The notes beneath the pieces are model-generated. The model worked only from the letters and a program-made list of their open reading frames with translations. It was not told the DNA's origin and did not search any database. Positions 48,273 to 58,581 of a DNA stretch of 64,000 nt are shown piece by piece. The position numbers were made by a program, and so were the translations under genes. The stretch covers positions 3,720,001 to 3,784,000 of the forward strand of contig JAGMWG010000001.1 of the NCBI GenBank assembly GCA_020744225.1, read 5' to 3'. The first letter of the stretch is position 1, and each line of letters begins with the position of its first letter. Source of the stretch: Paraphoma chrysanthemicola. Its lineage: Eukaryota; Ascomycota; Dothideomycetes; Pleosporales; Phaeosphaeriaceae.

Positions 48273-48667
48273 CTAACAACAACAATCGAAGCAGTCAAGA
48301 CAGCACTCGCACGTCTCGCCGCACAGCCAGCAGCAGCACAATGTCGCGAGACTACCCCAAGCATTAGCCACCCATATCATAATAATAGATGCATGGGAAG
48401 CAAAAACTTACCAAGCTGCCAAACATCCCCTATCTTTCTTCGGTTCCGGCGGTGGTGCTTGCGGTGCAGGTGCGTAGTACATCTAAACAGACAAAAATAA
48501 TCAGCCACACGTTCTTTCAATTCTACATTCCTCATTCTTCCAATCCTACGAATGGGATGGTTTGGGAAAGGCAGATCACATACCTGCTGTCCCGGCGGCG
48601 GATACTGTCCCTGCGGCGGCGGTTGCGCATAGTACCCCGGCTGACCTGGTGGTTGTTGGTACGACAT
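48273..48667 (-). CDS. Small cysteine-rich tail-anchored protein (CYSTM family)
   Basis: A 77-residue protein in three exons on the minus strand: 48667-48584, 48482-48412 and 48351-48273. Frames join exactly (28 codons, then a Cys codon split by the second intron). The N-terminal 45 residues are Gln/Pro/Tyr-rich (SYQQPPGQPGYYAQPPPQGQ). The C-terminal 30 residues are the CYSTM segment: GCLAACLATLCCCWLCGETC followed by EC and a terminal CCC. Members are small membrane-associated proteins linked to stress tolerance in fungi and plants. Introns are 101 and 60 bp. It lies tail to tail with the WW gene. Confidence 0.88.
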
Positions 48668-49092
48668 ATTTGTGTCGTTGAATTAAGCGTTGAAGAAAGT
48701 GGCTGGTGAATTTCGCGTCTCCGTCTGCGTCTGTGTTGTGGCAGTGGTGGCAGTGGTGTGGCAGAAGTATGAGGCGGTGCGACCCTATTATGATCGTAGG
48801 ACGGAGGGGGCTCAAAGGAGGCGGACAACCAAGCCTTCAAATGCCTCCATCGGATAATTCGGCAGCACGTACGCGTTGTCGCGCACTGTTCACAACGCGC
48901 CAGTCACGATGTCTTTTTCCCCGAAGAAAGAAAAATAGGGGATTGGAACCCTACTACGCACTGGACTGGGTGGCTTGGTTGGGATGCGATGTGTAAGCGC
49001 CACACTTGTGTGGCAGCGCTGGAACCGAAGGTACGGCATGGGGCAGGGTAGGGGTGTGGCTAGGGTGGTTTGGAATGGCGTGGATGAGTGCT

Positions 49093-49111
49093 GGGATGGG
49101 ATGGGATGGGG
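49093..49111 (+). repeat. G-quadruplex-type tract (GGGAT)3GGGG
   Basis: Four runs of at least three G separated by two-base AT loops, about 430 bp upstream of the CYSTM start. The pattern meets the standard G4 definition. Confidence 0.8.
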
Positions 49112-49579
49112 ACCAAGGCTTTTGTTGTGAAGGGTGCATGCATAATGCGTGGATAGGGGCTTGGTATTCGTATGACTCTACAACGCTCTCTATATTCTTG
49201 CTTCGATGGTGCGTCAGATGCCTCGATTCCTAGAATGCTACAAGAACTGATCAAACTGGGCTTTAGAAATGCGGTGCCATCAACGGATTCCGCGAGAGTT
49301 TGGTGTGCAGGCACTCTGATCTGAAGTTTGAAGGGTTGTGTAAGGAAGAGTGAAGTCCATGCAAGCGTGCCGGTTTGCCGGAGCGTGGACGCTAGGTGTG
49401 GCGCTTGCACCTTGTCATGGAAGGATTAAGCGGGACCAGTCGGAGCGTGGCTGTGGGAACGTGCCTTCCTCACACCATCACGCAACTTGACACCTCAATT
49501 TAGCTTCCAACCATGTCAAACGTCAATTAAAACAGCTGGTTGAAGCACAGCAATTTTTGAAAATATGTTGAAGGCGAAA

Positions 49580-49592
49580 GGGGGGGGGGGGG
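49580..49592 (+). repeat. G13 homopolymer
   Basis: Thirteen consecutive G in intergenic DNA, the same length as the C13 run in the broken regulator. Confidence 0.9.
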
Positions 49593-49889
49593 AAGAGGAT
49601 TGGGTTTGCGTTTGCATTTGGGTTTGGGCGAGGAAGCGGTGAGGCGGTGCAATTGTGGGTGTATTACGGGTCTTGCGGGTCTATCCGGCACTTTCAGGAG
49701 CTGACGGAGCTGACAGCCGGGGATCAGGGATGTGGCAGTGTGAGAAATTGAGTCAAGGGTGAAGGGTCGCTCGACTTGTCGAATTAACGCTACGAAGCAG
49801 GAGTTCGGGTTCGTTGTGCCCATGGAATCAGCCACACTTACACGTAACTATCAAGATGCTAGACTACATGTGTACTCTTCTTGCGCGCA

Positions 49890-50861
49890 CTATTGCTCGT
49901 CAGGCTCTTCGGCCTCAGTAGACCTCGGTACAAATCCTCGTTCGACTCGCCTCTTCTGCACCCATTCCCCAAACGGTTTCCAAATCGCTTCTTTCTCGGC
50001 TGGTTTCAGATTCGCTGCAAGACCACTCGTGCTCGTTGCAACGAAAACCCTACTCCCTTTCCATCCCCTCCCATCTGCGTCATCACTACCAACCTTACCA
50101 TTCCCATTGCCCTTTCCAGCCCCCATCTTCCCTTCCTGCCATCCATACTTGAACTCCCCCTTCCCCATCCCCTTTCCATACTTCCACCTGAAAATCGCCT
50201 CCCAGATCCCCTTGCCTACAATACACACGGCCTCGGGCTTGTACTTTTCAATCTTAGCATCCAATTCCTCAGCGCCCTGTAGCATTTCCTCACGACTCAA
50301 CTCCGCAGCATCTTTGGACGGGCGCGACACGATATTCGTGTTTCCCATACAGTACAGCGCAGGTAAACTGCGGTCCTCGGTAGGTGACAAACGGCGATGT
50401 GTGAGGCCAGAAGTGTGTAAGAGTTTCCAGAAGGAATTTGAAGGGTGTGCGTAGGCGTGTCCCGCGGTGGCGGTTTGCACGCCGGGGTTGGTGCCGACGA
50501 AGACGCAGATGAGGTTTAGTTCGAGGATATCGACCAGGGGAGATAAATGTGCGTATTTAGATGGATCGGCGTATTTGCTGGGTGCGCGTTTCTTTTTTGG
50601 TCGTGGTGATGGGCGTGATGAGGGTTCTGTATCAGGGGCAAGAGCGCGTTTTGCGGCGCGTTGAGGTCGCGATGCGGGCAGCGCGGTTGCTGGATCTGGT
50701 CCTGTGGTCTCGGAGTATGCATACCTGGTAAGTCGGCCTTTGAAGGATGATGCGCTTGGTGTTGTTCCTTCGGCCTCTGTTAGCTCTTGCTCGCTCGGCG
50801 CGACGTCTGCTTGCTGCTCATCGGCGGCGACCCTTGTCCGTGTTAGGCGTGTTTTGGGCAT
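49890..50861 (-). CDS. G/T(U)-mismatch-specific DNA glycosylase (TDG/MUG family)
   Basis: Removes uracil or thymine from mismatches with G in base-excision repair; nuclear. 323 residues, single exon. The N-terminal 110 residues are basic and disordered with a PRPKKKR stretch that could be a nuclear signal. The catalytic-domain start is ICVFVGTNPGVQTATAGHAYAHPSNSFWKLLHTSG, shown here in part: FVGTNPG corresponds to the GINPG active-site motif, with Thr in place of Ile but the Asn kept. A second motif is FVATSTSGLAAN, equivalent to the MUG/TDG loop (xPSSSARxA). A Gly/Lys-rich insert (KYGKGMGKGEFKYGW then GKGNGNGK) lies between them. No frame break. Confidence 0.9.
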   Translation of the reverse strand: MPKTRLTRTRVAADEQQADVAPSEQELTEAEGTTPSASSFKGRLTRYAYSETTGPDPATALPASRPQRAAKRALAPDTEPSSRPSPRPKKKRAPSKYADPSKYAHLSPLVDILELNLICVFVGTNPGVQTATAGHAYAHPSNSFWKLLHTSGLTHRRLSPTEDRSLPALYCMGNTNIVSRPSKDAAELSREEMLQGAEELDAKIEKYKPEAVCIVGKGIWEAIFRWKYGKGMGKGEFKYGWQEGKMGAGKGNGNGKVGSDDADGRGWKGSRVFVATSTSGLAANLKPAEKEAIWKPFGEWVQKRRVERGFVPRSTEAEEPDEQ

Positions 50862-51254
50862 TTGAGATGCGATTCCGGTTGTAAAGGCGGTTTGCTCAAT
50901 GTCGTTGGGTACTCACGCTGATTTACTGCAAAGACCCAATTTGTGAGAGCTGAAGTGCGTCTCATGTGATCTCGTGTTGCTAGGCTGCCACGTTTCCAGA
51001 CGCGTCGACGTCATTCTGTGCATCTCCTACTTTCATGAGTGAGCCACAACACCACTATGCAAGATCGTGACGGCGCGACAGGTTTTGCGCGCTGCAGGTT
51101 TTGCCTGGCCACAATGCGCCATGGTGTTCGAAGCCCTGCGCATTTGGGGATGCCTGATGCGGGGCGCCCAACCGAGTGCTGAGGCAACCACCCAAGCCTT
51201 ATTTTTGAAACTCACAAAGCTTACATCTCCGGTCCATGAGGTGGCTCAATCCAC
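50862..51254. other. Divergent intergenic region
   Basis: 393 bp between the glycosylase and the F-box gene; nothing recognised. Confidence 0.55.
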
Positions 51255-52847
51255 ATGAACACCAACATCATCTATCCGACCAGCCTGTCGGCTACCATGA
51301 ACGCCGCATCAGGTTCGCCCTCAACCGCGGCTGCCAACGTCGCCAAAGCCGCCACAAATAACACCGCTCAAGATGACATATCGCAGGATCGGAACACTAC
51401 AAGCAATGCCATGCTCTTGCAGCTCCCTGATGAGCTCATTGTCTCGATAACTGATTACGCAACCTATGTGCCTGTTGCCGGACGTGCACGTCGAAGTGTA
51501 CTCGTCGACCGGATGCACAAACCGCCCTATGATCTTGACACACGCCTGTTGAAGTCGCTTTGCCTTGTATGTGCCAGATTGAGAAGGATTGTGCAGCCAT
51601 CCTTATTTCGCGACGTCACGTTCACAACCTCTACAGCCACAATACCGCCAAGCCCAAACGTGCTCAAACTTTGGGATGTCTTGAAAGTCAGACAGGACTT
51701 GAGGCAGTGCTGCAGGTAGGCCAACAATCCCTTTTCTAGAATATAACATACCTAGGCTGTTTGACGGTGCCTTTGTCACGTGTTTCCAGTCGATGCTAAC
51801 CCCAAACCTTGTTAGATCATTGCAGACTTATGTTCACAATCCTAATCAAGCCCAAGATCCAGACAGCTGGAGTGTTGTGCGAGATTTTGCGAAATGGATG
51901 ACCAACATCACATATCTGTCAATCCACGGTGGATTCAGTGGCGGAGGCTCCGGCCCGTCATCGAGACTCATGAACGCGTATAATTGGGACTTAATTCGCA
52001 CCATGGCCAGCAACATGAAAGATGTCGAGGAATTAGTCATCACGCGAACGTGGGAAACGGCGCTCCTCGACGAGCTTTTTGATCAGCTGGACTTCGCAAA
52101 GCTTAGAACTCTGAGACTGATTGGACCTCCGCGCATCAAGCGTCAGCTACCAGTCTTGCCACCCAATGTAAGCCTTTTTGCTTACTTGTCGTTGCACAGA
52201 AATTTACCACTCACTATCAATATCAGAAGCATCGCACTGCACCATTTACAACGCTCTTTCTATTCAACTACGATCAATCCCTGAGCTCTATCGCAATTCT
52301 CATGGATTGGCCCGCCGTACTCACCCGATTTGAATGTTATAACCGCTACTTCACGCGCGAATTCAAGGGTCTTGAAACTTTGCTACTTGTTCACAAAGAC
52401 ACCCTCAAGCACATCGAGCTCGGCTATATGTATCCGGATAGCGACACGCACATCTTCAACACGCGCCTGTTTCCCGCTCTCGAGTTTCTGCGCATGTCGC
52501 GCTGGTCAATGCCAAAGCACCTCACGTGCGAAGCAATGATCAACCTGCTAGGTCCGAGTCTCAAGACCATTGTATGGGATCTCGCATTGAGCGAAAAGCG
52601 CATCGAGGATTGGCGGAGCTTGTCCGAGTATGAGATTACCTGGCTACGGTTGCTGGCCAACATGGCTAGTGAACACGTCAATGTGCTAGAGAAAGTTGTT
52701 CTGGAGTTCACGCACAAGTATTGGGGAAACGCAGAAGAACTGGGGTATTTGTGGGGTGATGTGGATATGATGAGAGATGAAGTGATGCGACCAGCTGGAA
52801 TTGATTTGATACATAATGAGCCGGAGATTGTGTTGAAAGATTGGTAG
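51255..52847 (+). CDS. F-box protein, leucine-rich-like C-terminal region
   Basis: 497 residues in exons 51255-51715, 51756-52167 and 52227-52847. The first intron is only 40 bp (GTAGGC..CCTAG) and joins CCR to LFDGAFVTCFQS, keeping frame. A degenerate F-box starts near residue 54 (LLQLPDELIVSITDYATYV), followed by SLCLVCARLRRIVQPSLFRDV. The rest contains spaced Leu strands typical of fungal F-box proteins with leucine-rich-like folds (NITYLSIHGGF, LRTLRLIGPP, LKHIELGYMYP, ALEFLRMSRW, LKTIVWDLAL). Likely an SCF adaptor; substrate unknown. It overlaps nothing and ends 243 bp before the convergent HET gene. Confidence 0.85.
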
Positions 52848-53090
52848 GCTAGAAAGACGGATGGAAACGCCACACTCTTTCTATAGTTTTGTGCGCTATC
52901 TGATGCGGGAAGACAGCGCTAGACAGCATACATCATCGAGGTCACTGTTTTGCGCAGTTACTCTCGTTCTCGTTTCCTGCGAGGCGTTTAAGATTTCTGT
53001 CACGTTCAGAAATGTCTAAATTTCCAGCATCGTTATCGCCACTTTGATCCAGTCTAGACGACTTCAGCATGAAATACAGCCACCCGCGCT

Positions 53091-54776
53091 TCAAGTGCCT
53101 GTAATTTCACCCCGCTTCCTTAATACATCCACCTCGTTGCTAACACGGCTTCTCAGAGCTTCAAAAAGGCTTAGAACGGGGACGCGTATCTGCCAATATA
53201 TATCTCCTTGTGTAGAAGAGATGTGTTCTTTCAGGTCCGCCCAAGTACAAGACTCTTTCCAAATGCTGACTTGCTTACTGAACATCAACGCATAGTCTTT
53301 TAGGGGGAGGCTTGAGGTAGGCAGCCAAATCGAAGGGGATGATAACAGCGCAACTTCGATCGGTCCATCCGATCGGTCAGCTTTGTAGTGGACGATGAAG
53401 TGAATACTGATGGTCTCATCCGTCCCACGGTCCGACAACTTCAACGATTCTTCGGGTGTAAAAGGTAGGCTTCCAGTGCACAAATATATCGCTTCCTTGT
53501 CCGATGCAGATTCTCCCAAAATGCCACAACCATAGTTTTGGCAACTCCGAGTGTTCCTTAGCCAGCTTCTCTCCTCTGCGGTACAGGCATTTGGAGACAA
53601 CGCAGGGACATGCCATACGAAATTCACGTCGAGTGTTACCTCAAAATCATGTTGGCATTTGAGAAGAATGCTGGATTTCCATGTGTCAACGCTCAAATCC
53701 AAGGCGCATATCAGTAATGCAATCCGGCCTGGTATGTGCCACCCCTTGAGGGTAGTGAGTAATCTCAATAAAAAATCACTCTTATTCTCTCCATAATCCA
53801 CGACTAGCCTCTGATTTGCTTCTTGATGCAGAAGAGCAACAAGGGAGTAAACGCGGTCGCGACTGTCGGAACAAGCTGCTGTTGCCCGAGTAGCAAGCAG
53901 GTCCCAGATTGATGGCGTTATGGTCTGATTGGGTCTTATCGACAAAGCCCTATTCCATTTCATCTCACTCATATCAGCTATGCTGTGACCATGTCGCTCG
54001 TACCAAGTGTTCAGTAGTCCTCTAACCATACTTAGCTGTGGAGTTGTCTTTGTCTGCCAATCGGGAGTCCGTGGAAGTGCATTCCCTAAGCTCGGCCATG
54101 GCATGAACAAGTCGTGTCCGTTAAACAGGATTCGGACATTCCTTTGGAGCAATATCTCTTGAGCAATCCAAGCTCGATTCCAGTAAGGATTTGAACAAAG
54201 TTGCGCCATTTGTTCGTCGTCGTCTGGATAGCATTCGAGTTGTACGCAGTCAGGGCTTTTTGTCAGACGCTTGACATCAGACCATTCCCCAAATTTACTT
54301 TTTAGGAAGGCACGACACTCGCTAAGCCATACGAGAACCTCGTCAGCCTTTGAGTATATCGCGCCCATCCGCTGTACTTGATGTCCTCTTTCAGCAATGT
54401 TAGTTTGGTCGATACAAATGGCGTCAATCCACAATGTCTCTTCCGGATAAACCCGGCTCGCGAATTCAAGGAAGTGGTAGAGATTCTTTCGAACGCCGAA
54501 TGACTTTCCATTGAGCAGGAGGCCGTACGTTTGGGTCTCCTCGCCCCACATGTATGACAGACAGCGATATTGCGTCGACATTTCGCTGTGCCACATCTCG
54601 ATTTCGATTGGGCCATTCCCTTCCCGTTTTTGCACTCTAATAAGGCGGAAGACTTGTTTCTCTAGATCGAGCGGTTCGTATACGAATGGAAGTAGTGAGC
54701 CAGGGTTCGAATGCGCACCGGCCTCTTCACTTCGGGGCCCGGACAGGCTGGACGCAGTCTCGAGAATTTTAGACAT
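53091..54776 (-). CDS. HET-domain (heterokaryon incompatibility) protein
   Basis: 561 residues, single exon, unbroken. The HET domain occupies about residues 65-215 with the signature blocks YRCLSYMWGEE, LWIDAICIDQTNIAERGHQV and MGAIYSKADEVLVWL, and the later block NPYWNRAWIAQEI. Such domains trigger cell death when incompatible strains fuse. The C-terminal part (RDRVYSLVALLHQEANQ and beyond) is the usual variable region without a clear domain. The only intact nonself-recognition gene in the window; the NLR remnant at 20 kb is dead. Confidence 0.93.
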   Translation of the reverse strand: MSKILETASSLSGPRSEEAGAHSNPGSLLPFVYEPLDLEKQVFRLIRVQKREGNGPIEIEMWHSEMSTQYRCLSYMWGEETQTYGLLLNGKSFGVRKNLYHFLEFASRVYPEETLWIDAICIDQTNIAERGHQVQRMGAIYSKADEVLVWLSECRAFLKSKFGEWSDVKRLTKSPDCVQLECYPDDDEQMAQLCSNPYWNRAWIAQEILLQRNVRILFNGHDLFMPWPSLGNALPRTPDWQTKTTPQLSMVRGLLNTWYERHGHSIADMSEMKWNRALSIRPNQTITPSIWDLLATRATAACSDSRDRVYSLVALLHQEANQRLVVDYGENKSDFLLRLLTTLKGWHIPGRIALLICALDLSVDTWKSSILLKCQHDFEVTLDVNFVWHVPALSPNACTAEERSWLRNTRSCQNYGCGILGESASDKEAIYLCTGSLPFTPEESLKLSDRGTDETISIHFIVHYKADRSDGPIEVALLSSPSIWLPTSSLPLKDYALMFSKQVSIWKESCTWADLKEHISSTQGDIYWQIRVPVLSLFEALRSRVSNEVDVLRKRGEITGT

Positions 54777-55250
54777 GATAGGAGCAAGGAGTTGCAGAAA
54801 CCCCTCTGATGGTGTATGCTTCGCCTGTTCTGGTCAAGAACTACCACTCGCGTGGTCTATGATAGAAAATCGTACAAAGTCTGCATGCAGCAGAGACTTG
54901 AGGGTGACGAGTGATGAATAGAAAGAGAATGTGTAGATCTTCCACGAATGCGTTTTCGATCAGGCAATCGTGACAAGGCTGTAGCGTATGCACCCACGAG
55001 GCTGAGTGCGGGGTCGAACACCACAACGTTTGGAGGTGTCGCGTAGCTTTCGATGATTGGATTATACTGACCCTCCATGCAGGCTGATGTGATAAATACC
55101 CAAATGTCTTGTATAAACACAACCTATTGATTTATTGTGGATTGCAGTCACTAGCCTTGTCAACGAGGTGATCACCATCTGTGCCCAGCCAGGTCTGACA
55201 ATGATAAGAGGTCGCTAGCTGCATCAAATCCTCATACGTTGTTCATTCCG
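54777..55250. other. Intergenic region
   Basis: 474 bp. Two overlapping minus-strand open frames at 54841-55122 show no family match I recognise; one (54857-55120) has a protein-like composition but no supporting motif. Confidence 0.45.
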
Positions 55251-56060
55251 CTACATATAGATATGGATCTCAGAATCACGCTCGCGCAAGCGTGCTTTAT
55301 GCTGCAATATTCCTCCTCCCTGTTCTGCGCTCATCTCCAGAACCACCTGCTCTGGCAGTTCTCCCATGTATCCTCCTTGTCCGGTAAACTTTTCCGCTGG
55401 AGGCATGATATTATTCAATTCCAAAGAATTCGCGAGGTGTTCATTGGTCCCATGCCTGTGCGGCTGAGCATACTCCCCTTGCGCAGCTGCCGCATATCTA
55501 TGTTTCCTCCACCACATTAGAAATGCAACAACGTCAATGATGGCGATACCCCCGAGGACTCCGACAATAATTCCGCCTATCGTGCCACCCGACAGGCTGG
55601 TGTCAGAGTTGGGAGGCTTCGATGAAGCAGTGGTGTCCGGAGATGCGAGCGAAAGTGTTGCAACTCATGTCGAGGAGGACGAGGAGCGTGCCGTCGTAGA
55701 AGTCATTCGCTGCAAAGCGTTTATTGCGACAACGAGAGAGTTGTATGTATCGTTCACGAGTGATGCATTAAGCAGTGCGACCGGATTTCCTGCAGTGGCC
55801 CAGCAGATGTCGGTTTGGCCTACTGATGGTCAATGCGAGTATTCGACACATGTTTCTGTACTACGGCATACCTGGAATTTGGGTGCATTTTTGTCTACAT
55901 TTTGTCAGAACATGTGCCATTGCGTTCCTACACCCGCGATATTTTGTCGGCAGTCTAATTCTGTAAGTCCTGACTTCACACTAAAACCCACCTGTACAGG
56001 CAGTGCAAGTCATGAAACCCAATAACTTTGCTTAGACTTATCGCGCGTGCAGGATGCATA
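55251..56060 (-). pseudogene. Broken Cys-containing single-pass membrane protein
   Basis: The minus strand reads, in one frame, CRSTETCVEYSH, a stop, PSVGQTDICWATAGNPVALL, a Ser/Thr stretch TTARSSSSST, another stop (TGA), TASSKPPNSDTSLSGG, a membrane segment GGIIVGVLGGIAIIDVVAFL, then WWRKHRY and a tail to a stop at 55251. The order (Cys-rich ectodomain, Ser/Thr stalk, one helix, basic residues, Gly/Pro tail) matches the intact gene at 6993-8427. Stops in the ectodomain and stalk and the missing start make it a dead copy. A 264-base open frame starting inside the helix survives (to 55517). Confidence 0.55.
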
Positions 56061-56631
56061 ACGCCTTCCCATGTATTAGGAAACGTGCATAAAAAGATCG
56101 GCGTTCAGCCTCGTAATGCGCGCCGCGCTCCATACTCTCCGCTGACACAAAATGTAACCATCTTACTAATCACTTTGCGCTACTTAGAGAATTATAAAGA
56201 AGTCTAGTTAGTTTCTACATCACTTGTCACTCCAGTCTTCATATGCTATGGATCCCGTTAGGGTACTCTTGTTGGCAGCTTCAGCCCACTTCTCGTGCAA
56301 CGTGAAAATTGCCCTCACGCGACGATACCATCCCATACGAATGGTGATGTGGGGGCAGAAAGATGGCGTTTGAGGACAGCCGTAACATATAAGCAGGCCT
56401 GTGCCATGCGGTGCAAAGACAAGTCAGACATTCCCCACTATTCGTCATTTACTGGTTCAATATTGTATCGGCGAGTGTATTGGTCAAGAAGTGTTTAGAT
56501 TGTGTCATCATTGCCATTAGAGTAAAGGCATGTCATTTTCAGCCTTAACCACTAGTGTGTTTGCTGGGATTGAGATCCACGGCAATAGCTGCGTTAACGT
56601 TTGCTCGAGCCCATATATTACGAATTTAAAT
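56061..56631. other. Intergenic region
   Basis: 571 bp, no coding signal. Confidence 0.5.
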
Positions 56632-56952
56632 TCACCAATGAACGAGTAAACGTCTGTCGACCCCGGCCACAAGCTTCAAGTGGCAAATTTCCTTGTACCA
56701 AAGGTTACGAAATATCTTGTAAGATGAGTCGATTGGAGCATTTCTAGGACCGGCAATCGCATCGGATTCTCGTTGCGGGACGCAGTCCATTTCCTCCCTT
56801 TCCACGACGCCGACGATTTGGAATAGTCCGTTGACCCATATCTCGGGCAAAGCTGTGCTCGAAAGCTTAGGTGTTGGAGGCCAAACTTTCATGGCATCGC
56901 GTCTGATCTGGTGTAAGGTAGTGGCGAAGACCATATCCTCGTCATCTGGGCA
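56632..56952 (-). pseudogene. 3' remnant of the 2EXR gene, downstream of its stop
   Basis: Continues in the same frame as the gene upstream on this strand after a single TGA. It reads CPDDEDMVFATTLHQIRRDAM, and then PEIWVNGLFQIVGV, the C-terminal motif shared with PELWVNGEGKIFEA and PRIWIDGEMRVVEA of the relatives at 36.6 and 37.7 kb. About 107 codons up to a stop at 56632. This indicates that the family protein originally extended through here. Confidence 0.6.
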
Positions 56953-58347
56953 TCATAGGGTGCTGAAGACTTTGGTAAATCTACTGAGGCTCAGAGTGGC
57001 TTCGATAAGCGGTACGATATCAAAGCGTGGATCGCGGAGTGTGCTCTCTTCACCAAGGACAAAGTTGATGGAAATGGTGCTTTGTATGCGGCTTCCAAAA
57101 TTCTCTTCTCGGACATTAGTTATCGAATAACTCTCGCCAAACCGAGTGTTCAGTAAAGAACGGAGAGTCTTAACACCCAGGAAGGAAGCTGTCGGGACAA
57201 CACTGGTCAGCCGGAACTCATAGTAAGCTCCATAGAGAACGCTATCACCAAATTGCTCCCTCCACTGACGGCTGAGGCAGTATGGTCCCAATGCTGTTAG
57301 TCGTCGAGCACAATCATCGAGATCGATGGTTCTACGCGTCCACCGATACGCGTGCTCTTCTATCAGATCTAGGATCCTTCTTGGGAGGCCTAGAAGGGGG
57401 TAGCGTGGGCGATGCCGAAGTTGCAATGTCCTGTCCACGCTCATTGTGATGAGAGACCAATTATGCGAAGTTGATGACTGTTCACCAAATATGTACTCGA
57501 GAGACTCGAGAACGAGTGGCTCGGGTGCAACGGGGAATTCGACGAATCCTTTGGCCGATGATTCTCTAGTGTAGACCCTGACAATGCCAATTGTCCTGAT
57601 GTACTTCCGAAGAACTTGGCTTTTGTCCTGGAATATGGCAGGTATGAAGCAACTGAGCATAGTGACATCGGGCAAGTCTGCTCTTGAGTACCCTTTACTC
57701 GAAAGCCACATGTCGTAAGCGCCGTCCATAGAGTGTCTGACTGTAAAAGCAATAGCCAAGTCATCCTTCCACAAGGCGCATAGGAGCGGACCGATATTGA
57801 TTGAATCCTCACTCTCCCGGATATGATGTACGTCGTATACGAGAGGCCCCTGCGACATCCTCGCGCTGGCGCAACGTGTAGGACACAAGACCCCTAGGTC
57901 GATGCAGAATTTTCGAAGTAATTGAGCACGGCTCCCTAAGTCGCGGACCCACGGCACCGCAACAAGCGTGAGGAAGTCGTGGTTGATCTCGTTTTCATCA
58001 GTTGCAACGGAGTGCGTCCTGACGAATGTGAAGGTATTGTGCTTGTAAAGTACTGACGAAGCTTCTTCATAGATTTTTCGGCTGACAAGAAACAATGTGA
58101 TATCGACATCATCTACTTCTATACTCAAGTATTAGTATGCTATGCTCCATGGTTGGTTACACAACTTTGTACCCACACCGCGGTGCAGCACGCTCTTTCC
58201 TCGCTCGACGTCGGCTGAAACGATATGAAGTGGCTCGTCAAACTCGTAGAGGAGCCCGTAGACCTTGTTCCTGACCTCGGCGGGAAGCGACAAGAACGGA
58301 AAGCGCTCGGGCGAGACCTGTCCGGACCCATGGCTGGCGCCGTCCAT
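56953..58347 (-). CDS. 2EXR-domain protein, truncated at the C-terminus
   Basis: 444 residues. Exon 1 is 58347-58179 and exon 2 is 58118-56953; the 60-bp intron splits a Glu codon (donor GTGTGG, acceptor TATAG, branch ACTAAT). The entry motif is at about residue 19 (FLSLPAEVRNKVYGLLYEF), and the core is LFLVSRKIYEEASSVLYKHN. A long middle region follows, ending in PLIEATLSLSRFTKVFSTL. The TGA at 56955-56953 is followed in frame by about 107 codons with the family's C-terminal motif, so the present product lacks it. It is the best-preserved family member here. The molecular role is unknown. Confidence 0.8.
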
Positions 58348-58581
58348 TGCGACAGTGGAGGCGGGTTATATGCAAGAGACAAAGGGCAGGATAACGTAAG
58401 GCGAAAGATTGAGTGTCCAGGAGATAAGTTAAGAGGTCGCGCACTTACTTGTTGTCTTCGTTTGTACAGCAGGGTCGCGTCACGTGGTCTTGGCACACGT
58501 GCCTCCAGGGTCGCACCTCCGTGATGGACCATAGTGTCGCCACACCGAAACAATGCTTATTCGTATGGGTATCTCATGCGT

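Larger units (their letters stand above)
48668..49889. other. Intergenic region with G-rich tracts
   Basis: Holds the CYSTM promoter and the 3' flank of the DNA glycosylase. Contains the two G-rich tracts listed next; no coding sequence recognised. Confidence 0.55.
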
